The translations under genes and the position numbers were made by a program. Below, in pieces: positions 42,836 through 50,155 of a stretch of 64,000 nt of DNA. This stretch comes from Variovorax sp. IB41. Its GTDB lineage: Bacteria; Pseudomonadota; Gammaproteobacteria; Burkholderiales; Burkholderiaceae_C. The notes below the pieces were generated by a model. That model was not told the DNA's origin, did no database searches, and saw only the letters and a list, made by a program, of their open reading frames with translations. Within the stretch, counting starts at the first letter, position 1; every line of letters begins with the position of its first letter. The DNA lies in NCBI RefSeq assembly GCF_016405905.1, contig NZ_JAEFCB010000001.1, positions 682,001-746,000 of the forward strand, read 5' to 3'.

Positions 42836-43839
42836 TGATGAGTGCCAAGACCCGAAAACTGATCGCCATCGCCGCGGCGCTGCTCGTGCTGGCGTTGCTC
42901 GTCTGGGGCTTCTGGCGCGCCTCGCAGCCCGCGGCCGAAGTCTTCCAGGGGCAGATGGAGGCGCGCGAGACCGACGTGGCCGGCAAGGTCACCGCGCGCA
43001 TCGCCGAAGTGGCGGTGAAGGAAGGCGATCGCATCCAGGCCGGCGCGCTGCTGGTGCGCATGGACAGCCCCGAGGTGCGTGCCAAGCTCGCGCAGGCCAC
43101 CGCCGCCGAACAGGCAGCGCAGGCCGTCGCCGACAAGGCGCAGAACGGCGCGCGCCCGCAGGAGGTGGAGATGGCGCGCATGCAATGGCAGCGCGCAGAA
43201 ACCGCCGCACAGCTCGCGCAGACCTCGTTCCGCCGCGTCGATGGCCTTGCGCGCGACGGCCTGGTCGCCGACCAGAAGCGCGACGAGGCCGAAGCCAACT
43301 GGAAGGCCTCGCGCGACGCGGCCATCGCGGCGAAGGCGCAGTTCGACATGGCCCGCATCGGCGCCCGCCCCGAGGACCAGGCCGCGGCCAGCGCGCAGGC
43401 GCGCCAGGTCGCAGGCGTGGTGGCCGAGGCGGAAGCCGCCAAGGCCGAGACCGAGCTGCGCAGCCCCGTGGGCGGCGAAGTGGCCAAGGTGCTCGCCAAG
43501 GTCGGCGAGCTGTCGCCGCAGGGCGTGGCGGTGGTCACGGTGGTCGACCTGAACGACCAGTGGGTGGTGCTGAACGTGCGCGAAGACCGGCTCGCGCGCT
43601 TCGCGGTCGGCAGCGAGTTCGATGCCCGCCTGCCGGCGCTGGTGAACGACAAGAACAAGTCCGACGCACATCGCGCGGCCCGCTTCAAGGTCTACTACAG
43701 CGCCGCCCTGCCCGACTTCGCGACGTGGCGCGCGACGCGCGGGGGCAATGGCTTCGACGTGCGCACCTTCGAAGTCCGCGCGCGGCCGCTCAAGCCGATC
43801 GACGGCGCGCGGCCGGGCATGAGCGTGCTGGTCGATTGA
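42835..43839 (+). CDS. HlyD-family membrane fusion protein
   Basis: A 334-residue periplasmic adaptor with one N-terminal membrane helix (LIAIAAALLVLALLVWGFW), a split lipoyl domain (GQMEARETDVAGKVTARIAEVAVKEGDRIQAGALLVRMDSPEV and LRSPVGGEVAKVLAKVGELSPQG) around a coiled-coil hairpin, and a beta-barrel domain. It connects inner-membrane permeases to TolC. ATG 42835 overlaps the TolC stop; ATG 42838 is equally possible. Confidence 0.92.
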   Translation: MMSAKTRKLIAIAAALLVLALLVWGFWRASQPAAEVFQGQMEARETDVAGKVTARIAEVAVKEGDRIQAGALLVRMDSPEVRAKLAQATAAEQAAQAVADKAQNGARPQEVEMARMQWQRAETAAQLAQTSFRRVDGLARDGLVADQKRDEAEANWKASRDAAIAAKAQFDMARIGARPEDQAAASAQARQVAGVVAEAEAAKAETELRSPVGGEVAKVLAKVGELSPQGVAVVTVVDLNDQWVVLNVREDRLARFAVGSEFDARLPALVNDKNKSDAHRAARFKVYYSAALPDFATWRATRGGNGFDVRTFEVRARPLKPIDGARPGMSVLVD

Positions 43840-43849
43840 CGGTCCGGCG

Positions 43850-45034
43850 ATGAGCCTGCGCGGCTTCTCCGCAGCCAGCGCCCGGCGCGAATTCGCGTTG
43901 CTGCGCACCCGCCCGTGGGACCTGGCGATGGTCTCGTGGGTGCCGCTGCTCGCGGTGTTCCTGATCTGGTGGATCTTCTCGGCGGGGCTGCCCGAGCGCC
44001 TGCCGATCGGCGTGCTCGACCAGGACCGCACGGCGCTCTCACGGCAGGTGGTGCGCTTTCTCGACGCCACGCCCGGCTTGCGTGTGACGCAGTACTACGC
44101 GGACGAAGGCGCCATGGCACGCGCGCTCACCAGCGGCGCGGTCGATGCAGCGGTGCAGTTGCCGCGGGACCTCAACCGCGACGTCAAGCGCGGGCGCGTC
44201 GGCCAGGTCGTGCTGCTGCACAACGCGCAGCTCGGCACGCACTCCAGCCTGATCCAGCGCGACGTGCGCACCGCCGTGGCCACCGTCTCGGGCGGTGTCG
44301 AGCTCGCGGTGCGCAACAAGCGCGGCGAGTCGATGACGTCGGCGCGTGTGAGCATGGAGCCGGTCAAGGCGAGCATGGTGGCGCTGTTCAACACCTCGAC
44401 GGACTACGAGCAGTTCCTGGGCGCCGCGCTCATTCCGGCGCTGCTGCACATCCTCGCGATGACGGCGGGCGCGTGGGCCGTGGGGCGCGAGCTGCGCGAC
44501 CGCACCCTCGCCGAATGGCTCGGTGCCGCACCGCGCTGGCACGAGGCGCTGGCCGCGCTCGCGGGCAAGCTCGCGCTGCCGCTCGCGAGCCTGTCGGCGG
44601 TCGGCATCGCGGCGATGCTGTGGATCACGGCCGGCCGGGGCTGGCACCCGGTCGGGTCGGTGGGCTGGACGCTGTTCGCGCTGGTGGTGTTCATGGCGCT
44701 GTCGATCGCACTGGGCGGCTTCGTCTCGGCACTCACGCGTTCTTTGCGCACCGCGCTCTCGGCGACGGGTTTCATCACGGCGCCGGCGTTCGCATTCGGC
44801 GGCGTGGGCTTTCCGCTGGTCGCGATGCCGCTCCTTGCCCAGATGTGGGCGAGCCTCTTGCCCTACACGCACTACATCCGCGTGCAGATGGAGCAGCTGC
44901 AGATGGGCGCGCCGCTGGCCTATTCGGCCGGCACGCCGCTGTGGATGGTGCTGGGCACGGCCGTGCTGCTGGCCGCGTCGGCCGCGGCGCTGGTGCGCGC
45001 CGCCGCCGCACCCGATACATGGGGAGGCCGCTGA
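43850..45034 (+). CDS. ABC-2 type permease (first)
   Basis: A 394-residue permease with one N-terminal helix, a large periplasmic domain (about 45-185) and five C-terminal helices, the YhhJ/DrrB-like ABC-2 layout. It is paralogous to the next gene (both have the IGVLDQDRTALSRQ / VAVVDEDHSGLSRQ pattern). No ATPase gene is present in the operon, so the energy source is not encoded here. It starts 10 bases after the adaptor gene. Confidence 0.9.
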   Translation: MSLRGFSAASARREFALLRTRPWDLAMVSWVPLLAVFLIWWIFSAGLPERLPIGVLDQDRTALSRQVVRFLDATPGLRVTQYYADEGAMARALTSGAVDAAVQLPRDLNRDVKRGRVGQVVLLHNAQLGTHSSLIQRDVRTAVATVSGGVELAVRNKRGESMTSARVSMEPVKASMVALFNTSTDYEQFLGAALIPALLHILAMTAGAWAVGRELRDRTLAEWLGAAPRWHEALAALAGKLALPLASLSAVGIAAMLWITAGRGWHPVGSVGWTLFALVVFMALSIALGGFVSALTRSLRTALSATGFITAPAFAFGGVGFPLVAMPLLAQMWASLLPYTHYIRVQMEQLQMGAPLAYSAGTPLWMVLGTAVLLAASAAALVRAAAAPDTWGGR

Positions 45035-46188
45035 TGGACCTCGACCCCGCGCGCACCCGCTTCGCCGCCGCCTGGCGCGACACTGCGCTCGCGGTGCTGC
45101 GCGACAAGGGCGTGCTATTGATCATGCTGCTCGCGCCCATCATCTACGGCTTCTTCTACCCGTGGCCCTATGGCACGCAGGCCGTGACGCGCGTGCCAGT
45201 GGCGGTGGTGGACGAGGACCACAGCGGGCTGTCGCGGCAGATCGCGCGCTTCGCGATGGCCAATCCGCGGCTGGACGTGCGCCTGGTCACCTCCGACGTG
45301 CACGAGGCGCGGCAGGCGCTCTGGCGCGGCGAGATCGAGGGCTACGCACTGCTGCCGTCGGACCTCAAGCGCAACGTGATCCGCGGGCTCTCGGCGGTGG
45401 TGACGATCGAGGGCAACGGTGCCTATGCGCTGCTGAACAAGGCGGTGCTGTATGGCTTCTCGGAGGCAGTGGGCACGGTGTCGGCCGGCGTCGAGATCCG
45501 CAAGCTGCAGGCCGGCGGGCAAAGCGCGGTGCAGGCGGCGCGCAGCCGCAGTCCGCTCGACACGCAGCTCGTCGCGCTGTTCAATCCGACCGAGGGCTAC
45601 GGCAGCTACGTGGTGCCGGCGGTGGCGCTGCTGATCCTGCAGCAGACGCTGCTGATGGGCGCGGCGATGCTGGCCGGCACCTGGGCCGAGGCCGGGCGAT
45701 TGCGCGCGGGCATGGGGGCGTGGTTCGGGCGGCTCGCGGCGCTGTCGGCCTTCGGCTTTTTGAGCGGCCTTTTCTACTTCGGCTGGGTGTTCTTCCTGCA
45801 GGACTATCCGCGGGGCGGCAACCCGTTCGGCGCGCTGGTGCTGCTGCTGTTCTACGTGCCGGCGATCTGCGCGGTCGGGCTGCTGCTGGGGTGCTGGTTC
45901 CGCGATCGCGAACGGGCGTTGCAGGTGCTGCTCTTCACTGCATTGCCGATGGCGTTTCTCTCGGGCTTCTCGTGGCCCGTGGAGGCCCTGCCGGGGCCGC
46001 TGCAGGTTCTGCGATGGGTGTTTCCGAGCACGGCGGGGATCCAGGCGTCGCTCAGGCTCAACCAGATGGGGGCGCCGCTGCATGACGTGCTGCCTTATCT
46101 CGGCGTGCTGCTGTTGCTCGCCCTAGCGGGACTGCTGGTTCTTTGGGCGGCCGCCACGCCGCGCAAGGTGGACCGCGAAACCGCCTAG
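45034..46188 (+). CDS. ABC-2 type permease (second)
   Basis: A 384-residue ABC-2 permease with the same plan as the preceding gene: first helix GVLLIMLLAPIIYGFFYPW, a periplasmic domain, then helices including YVVPAVALLILQQTLLMGAAMLAGTW, LLFYVPAICAVGLLLGCWF and LGVLLLLALAGLLVLWAAA. Its ATG overlaps the previous stop. The two would form a heterodimeric channel. It is convergent with the TetR gene (4-base overlap). Confidence 0.9.
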   Translation: MDLDPARTRFAAAWRDTALAVLRDKGVLLIMLLAPIIYGFFYPWPYGTQAVTRVPVAVVDEDHSGLSRQIARFAMANPRLDVRLVTSDVHEARQALWRGEIEGYALLPSDLKRNVIRGLSAVVTIEGNGAYALLNKAVLYGFSEAVGTVSAGVEIRKLQAGGQSAVQAARSRSPLDTQLVALFNPTEGYGSYVVPAVALLILQQTLLMGAAMLAGTWAEAGRLRAGMGAWFGRLAALSAFGFLSGLFYFGWVFFLQDYPRGGNPFGALVLLLFYVPAICAVGLLLGCWFRDRERALQVLLFTALPMAFLSGFSWPVEALPGPLQVLRWVFPSTAGIQASLRLNQMGAPLHDVLPYLGVLLLLALAGLLVLWAAATPRKVDRETA

Positions 46189-46814
46189 CGCTGGCTTTCG
46201 GCCGCCACGGCGCGCACCAGCCGCGTGGCGGGTGCCACCAGTTCGCGCAGGTCGCCCGCACGGTTTTGCTCGATGGCCTGCAGCACCAGTTCGTTGATGC
46301 CGCCTACGACCGTCATCGCCATCTGGCTCGTCAGGTGTGCCGCCGGGCAGCCATCCATGTCGCTGCTGTTGATGGCCACCTGGATGAAGTTGGCGATCTC
46401 GTCGTTGACGCGGCGCCGTGCCGCGAGGCCCGGCATGCCCAGGCCCAAAATCTCGACGAAGAGGGTGCGCAGCAGCACCGGGTCCTGCGCCAAGTAGTCG
46501 AAGTACGCGGTCATCGCCTGCTCGACCTGCGCATGCCAGGGCTGCGCGGGGTCGAAGGCCTCGCTCACGGCCTGCAGCGCGAGGCGGCTGGCGGTTTCGT
46601 AGAGCGCGATCAGGCACTCGGTCTTGGTGCTGAAGTGCTCGTAGAACGTGCGGCGCGAGACGGCGGCCTCGCGCACGATGTCGGCGATGGTCGTGTCCGC
46701 GTAGCCCTTGGCCGCCACGGCGTGCGCCATGCCCTGCAGGAGGCGCGCATAGTGCTCGCTTTCCGTGCCCTCGGCGGATTTGAAGGCCACGGTTTTTTCG
46801 ATGGTGTCGCTCAT
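46185..46814 (-). CDS. TetR/AcrR-family regulator
   Basis: About 209 residues with the TetR HTH at about 30-60 (AVAAKGYADTTIADIVREAAVSRRTFYEHFSTKTECLIALYE) and a C-terminal ligand domain. It is convergent with the exporter and divergent from the ferritin-like hydrolase gene; two matching 16-base palindromes lie between its start and that gene. The ATG at 46814 is chosen; GTG 46823 has a closer AGGA and is possible. Confidence 0.9.
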   Translation of the reverse strand: MSDTIEKTVAFKSAEGTESEHYARLLQGMAHAVAAKGYADTTIADIVREAAVSRRTFYEHFSTKTECLIALYETASRLALQAVSEAFDPAQPWHAQVEQAMTAYFDYLAQDPVLLRTLFVEILGLGMPGLAARRRVNDEIANFIQVAINSSDMDGCPAAHLTSQMAMTVVGGINELVLQAIEQNRAGDLRELVAPATRLVRAVAAESQR

Positions 46815-46838
46815 GGATGGCACATTTTCCTACGCCTC

Positions 46839-46854
46839 GGTACTTGACAGTACC
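46839..46854. promoter_or_regulatory. TetR operator candidate 1, overlapping a -35 box
   Basis: GGTACTTGACAGTACC is an inverted repeat (GGTAC-N6-GTACC) that contains TTGACA (46844-46849), a perfect -35 hexamer; CACCAT (46867-46872), 17 bases on, is a possible -10 for the hydrolase gene. Binding here would block transcription. Confidence 0.75.
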
Positions 46855-46882
46855 AGCATCGACCCGCACCATGGAGGCATGC

Positions 46883-46898
46883 GGTACGAAGCTGTACC
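46883..46898. promoter_or_regulatory. TetR operator candidate 2
   Basis: GGTACGAAGCTGTACC repeats the GGTAC-N6-GTACC pattern of the first site, with centres 44 bases apart (about four helical turns), so two dimers could bind on the same face. Confidence 0.75.
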
Positions 46899-46934
46899 AA
46901 CCTTTCTTCCCCCGCCTGCCCGAGGATTGTTTTC

Positions 46935-47783
46935 ATGACTGAACTCGTTGTCCGCCGCCTGCTGATCGACCTGCAATCGCCCTTTGCCCGCAACTGGTGC
47001 GGCGGCGATGCATTCTCCAGCGCCTTCTTCAATGCCCTGTCGATGAGTTTCCCCTTCGGCGAGCAATTCTTCATCGATGCCGTGCGCGATGCGGTGGCCA
47101 CGCTGCCGCCCGAGGTGCAGGAAAAATACCGCGCCGACGTGCGCGGCTTCATCGGCCAGGAGGCCACGCACCGGCGCATCCATTCGCTCTTCAACAACCA
47201 CCTCGAGGAACAGGGACTGGTCGACGGCTGGACCTCGCGCGCCAACAAGCGCATGACGCTGATGGAAGAAGCCGATCCGCGCCACGCGCTGGCGGTCACG
47301 GCGGCCACCGAGCACTTCACCGCGATGTTCGCCGAGTGGCTGCTGGCGCGCCCCAAGATCCTCGATGGCGCGGAGCCGCGCCTGCGGACGATGTGGCTGT
47401 GGCACAGCGCCGAGGAGCTGGAGCACAAGTCCGTCGCCTTCGACATCTACAAGGCCGCGGGCGGCTCGGACGAATGGCGCCGGCGCTGGTTCCGGCGCGT
47501 GACCGTGATGTTCCTCGGCGACCTGATGCACCAGACCATCGACAACCTGCGCCACGAAAAGCAGTTGTGGAAGTGGGCGACATGGAAGAGCGCGGCGCGC
47601 ATCCTGTTGGGCAAGGGTGGCCTGTTGCGCGGCAACCTGCGCGGCTGGCGCAGCTACCTGCGGGCGGACTTCCATCCGGCGCAGCAGGACAGCAGCCTGT
47701 CGGTGCGCTGGCTGGCCGACAACCGCGCGCAGTACACGCCCGTGAGCGCTGCGCCTGAAACCGCTGCGGCAGCTGCGGCCTGA
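46935..47783 (+). CDS. Ferritin-like metal-dependent hydrolase (PF10118 family)
   Basis: A 282-residue protein of the predicted metal-dependent hydrolase family PF10118. The metal ligands are probably in FPFGEQFFID, FIGQEATHRRIHSLFN, AATEHFTAMFA and WHSAEELEHKSVAFDIY, giving the two Glu / Glu-x-x-His pairs of a di-iron four-helix bundle. The reaction is unknown. GAGG lies nine bases before the ATG. It diverges from the TetR gene and is likely its main target. Confidence 0.88.
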   Translation: MTELVVRRLLIDLQSPFARNWCGGDAFSSAFFNALSMSFPFGEQFFIDAVRDAVATLPPEVQEKYRADVRGFIGQEATHRRIHSLFNNHLEEQGLVDGWTSRANKRMTLMEEADPRHALAVTAATEHFTAMFAEWLLARPKILDGAEPRLRTMWLWHSAEELEHKSVAFDIYKAAGGSDEWRRRWFRRVTVMFLGDLMHQTIDNLRHEKQLWKWATWKSAARILLGKGGLLRGNLRGWRSYLRADFHPAQQDSSLSVRWLADNRAQYTPVSAAPETAAAAAA

Positions 47784-47790
47784 TCGTTCC

Positions 47791-48387
47791 TCAGTACATG
47801 CTGGCGCGGTGCGTGCCGCCGCCAGTGCCGCTGCGCGCCTGCTGCTGCTCGGGACGCAGCGACAGGTCGTGCAGGGTGTCGAAATCCGACGGGGCGTCGG
47901 GCACGCGCATCACCACTTCGAGCTCGTGCATCGACGCGACCCAGCGGCCGGCGGGCGAGTCGGCCGGCTCGTCGTTGGCGAAGGTGCCGTCGCGGATGTA
48001 GAAGGTCTCGCCCTCGGGGCGCTCGGCGTGGAGCTCGACCAGGCGCGAGATCGAGAAGTTGTACGTCACGAGCTTCTCGCGCGTCTTGCGATCCTTGCCG
48101 CCGCAGTTGAAGGAGCCTTCGGCCGCGATGACGATGCAGGAGCCTTCCACGCCCCCGTCCATGTCGATCTCGTTGCCCGAGCGCCAGATGGCGTTGGGCA
48201 GGCGCACCCTCACCTTGTCGATCACCAGGTCGCGCTGCTTGTTGAGGCTGCCCAGGGGCGGCACCAGCGAGCGCAACTGGCGCAGGCGCTCCGCGAAGTT
48301 GTCGTCCATGAGGAATTCGACGTGGTGCGTGGCGCTGCCCGAGGAGCGCTTGACCACCTGCATGACGACATGGCGTGGCTTGCTCAC
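47791..48387 (-). CDS. Hypothetical protein
   Basis: About 198 residues, soluble, no membrane segments. I recognise no family. It has a mixed alpha/beta character, with KRSSGSATHHVEFLMDDNFAERLRQLRSL near the start and MDGGVEGSCIVIAAEGSFNCGGKDRKTREKLVTYNFSISRLVELHAE in the middle, and a low-complexity tail. GTG 48387 is chosen because AAGGGG lies seven bases upstream; GTG 48405 is the alternative. It is convergent with the PF10118 gene. Confidence 0.7.
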   Translation of the reverse strand: MSKPRHVVMQVVKRSSGSATHHVEFLMDDNFAERLRQLRSLVPPLGSLNKQRDLVIDKVRVRLPNAIWRSGNEIDMDGGVEGSCIVIAAEGSFNCGGKDRKTREKLVTYNFSISRLVELHAERPEGETFYIRDGTFANDEPADSPAGRWVASMHELEVVMRVPDAPSDFDTLHDLSLRPEQQQARSGTGGGTHRASMY

Positions 48388-48562
48388 GGCAGGCCCCTTT
48401 CGCACGCGTCAACGTCAACGTCCACGCCCAATGCCGGGCAGCCAAGGCCTTGCTGGAATTGATTTGTCATCGGCTACAGATTAGAACTTTTGAATGAATG
48501 CAATTACATGCATCAATTGTGTCTAACTGTATATCGATTAAGTCCGTTGTGGAAGGAAATCT

Positions 48563-48588
48563 GCGACATGTTCACGCGGGCATGTCGC
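48563..48588. other. Inverted repeat in the gap before the lipid-type operon end
   Basis: GCGACATG and CATGTCGC are 8-bp arms with a 10-base spacer, in a 230-base gap that is fairly AT-rich between two minus-strand genes. It may be an operator for the downstream gene or a hairpin at the end of the operon transcript. Nothing else is recognised in this gap. Confidence 0.45.
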
Positions 48589-48619
48589 CAAAACGTCTCC
48601 GCTTCGTGCTAGCCGAAAA

Positions 48620-48871
48620 CTAGCCCGACGACGCTTCCGATTGCTCCAGCGCTTCGTCGAGCGCCTTGCACGAAGGCGCGCACACGGTCTGCGACTTGCC
48701 CAGCACCTGGCGCGTGCGCAATTGCGAGCGCACGCGGTGCTTGCCGCACATGAAGCAGGACATGGTCGCCCCGCTGAACGACGCCGAAGCGCGGAACGGG
48801 GAACCCGGTGTCTTGGTCTTGTAGCGCAGGCCGTCCGCCACCACTGCCGTCTTCACTTCACCCTTCGCCAT
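48620..48871 (-). CDS. Small hypothetical protein with cysteine pairs
   Basis: An 83-residue protein. The cysteines in SCFMCGKHR and VCAPSCK form two C-x2/3-C pairs, suggesting zinc binding. No family is recognised. It is the last gene of the minus-strand operon and overlaps the gene before it by 14 bases. Confidence 0.65.
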   Translation of the reverse strand: MAKGEVKTAVVADGLRYKTKTPGSPFRASASFSGATMSCFMCGKHRVRSQLRTRQVLGKSQTVCAPSCKALDEALEQSEASSG

Positions 48872-49217
48872 GCGTCTTGTCCTTGTTCGTTTTGGCACCG
48901 CCCATGGCGCGTGCAATGGCTTCCCTGGCGCTGACTTCTGCCGCCAGGGAAACGTCCAATGCCGAGCGGCAAAGCCCGGCGTGCTGATAGTTGAGGTTCT
49001 CATAAACCTCGGATGCGGCCGGATAGGCATCGAGCAGGCGGCCCAGCTCGGCGCCTGGGGCGACATCCTCGAACTCATGCACCAGGTGCTCGACCACCGA
49101 GCGGTACTGCTCGGCGCCTACGGGCACGGCGCTGTGCTCCAGTCGCTCCAGCAGTTGCGCCAGCACCTGGGTCACTGCCAGATCGGTCTTGGGGGACGGA
49201 TTGTGGGTCGTGTTCAT
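48858..49217 (-). CDS. Hypothetical protein
   Basis: A 119-residue helical protein (VTQVLAQLLERLEHSAVPVGAEQYRSVVEHLVHEFEDV, then LYENLNYQHAGLCRSALDVSLAAEVSAREAIARAMGG-type sequence). No family is recognised. It lies 26 bases after the 303-residue unknown gene and is probably co-transcribed. ATG 49226 is an alternative start. Confidence 0.65.
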   Translation of the reverse strand: MNTTHNPSPKTDLAVTQVLAQLLERLEHSAVPVGAEQYRSVVEHLVHEFEDVAPGAELGRLLDAYPAASEVYENLNYQHAGLCRSALDVSLAAEVSAREAIARAMGGAKTNKDKTHGEG

Positions 49218-49243
49218 GGTTCGCATCTGGGGGCAGCATACGC

Positions 49244-50155
49244 CTATGCAAGTGGCTGATCGTAGAGGGCCGTCTCCGGCTCCCCTGCTTTTTGGGCCGC
49301 CTGCATGCGCTGCAGCAGGCTGTGGAGCATTTCCGTGGACAGCCCGTGGATCACCAGCCGGTGCCCCGCCCGCAGGGTCGACAGGGGCACCAGCGGGTGC
49401 TTGTTGTTGACCAAAATCAGGTGCTCGGGCGCGTTCAGGATCGTCGCCGTGTAGATGCCGATGGTTTCGTCCAGTTGCAATGAATTGGCCGCGCGCCAGA
49501 AATCGTTGTCGGTCAGCATCAACTGGTAGAGCGGCGTGAACAGCTCGATGGCGCTCTGCAGGTCGAGGAAATTGAGCTTGCCGTGCGGCATGTCCTCCAG
49601 CCGCAGCCCCGGCTCCTTGATCATCGAGAAATCGACCTCCTCCGCCTTGCACAGCGCCACGCCCTTCTCGCGCAGCGCCGTGTTCAGGCGGATCACGAAG
49701 TTGAAGAGGTTCAGGTCGTGCTTCAAGAACATCTCGTCCTTCAGCGCGTCGATGTCCGCCGGCTCCAGCGGATTGGTGGCGACAGGTGCCGGCGAATTGC
49801 GCCCGATGAACGCCAGCACCTGCGACCCCAGGTGAAAGTGCCGCAGGATCAGCCAGTTCGCCTCCGGCGACACGAAGCGCTTCAACCCCCACGCGAGAAA
49901 GCGATGCAGCAGCATCGAATGCGACCAGTTGCGCGGCACGAACACCTTCACGATCTGGATCAGGATGATCGTGAGCCGCGCAATCGGCCTGAGGAACGGC
50001 AGCAGGTACTGCCGCGAGCCCGAGCTCGAATCGGCCAGCCACGCCGACTTGACGTTGTCCGGCAGCGGCGTGCTCTGGTCCAGGTAGAGCGCGAGCCACG
50101 GGCTCGGATCGCGCTCGTCGTGGGCTTGGGTCAGGAATTCAGGCGTTCGGCTCAT
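49244..50155 (-). CDS. Unknown protein coupled to the ketosynthase-oxygenase fusion
   Basis: A 303-residue protein with one hydrophobic stretch (PFLRPIARLTIILIQIVKVFVP, about 52-73). I do not recognise its family with confidence; I recall similar proteins beside ketosynthase III genes of this kind. It contains HFHLGSQVLAFIG, FLKHDLNLFNFVIRLNTALREKG and LIHG-type segments but no obvious catalytic motif. Its ATG overlaps the stop of the fusion gene (ATGA), so the proteins may work together. Confidence 0.75.
   Translation of the reverse strand: MSRTPEFLTQAHDERDPSPWLALYLDQSTPLPDNVKSAWLADSSSGSRQYLLPFLRPIARLTIILIQIVKVFVPRNWSHSMLLHRFLAWGLKRFVSPEANWLILRHFHLGSQVLAFIGRNSPAPVATNPLEPADIDALKDEMFLKHDLNLFNFVIRLNTALREKGVALCKAEEVDFSMIKEPGLRLEDMPHGKLNFLDLQSAIELFTPLYQLMLTDNDFWRAANSLQLDETIGIYTATILNAPEHLILVNNKHPLVPLSTLRAGHRLVIHGLSTEMLHSLLQRMQAAQKAGEPETALYDQPLA

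Noticed and set aside
48410..48424. Short tandem GTCAACG-like repeat
   Set aside because: Only two units and a partial; too short for a CRISPR or meaningful array.
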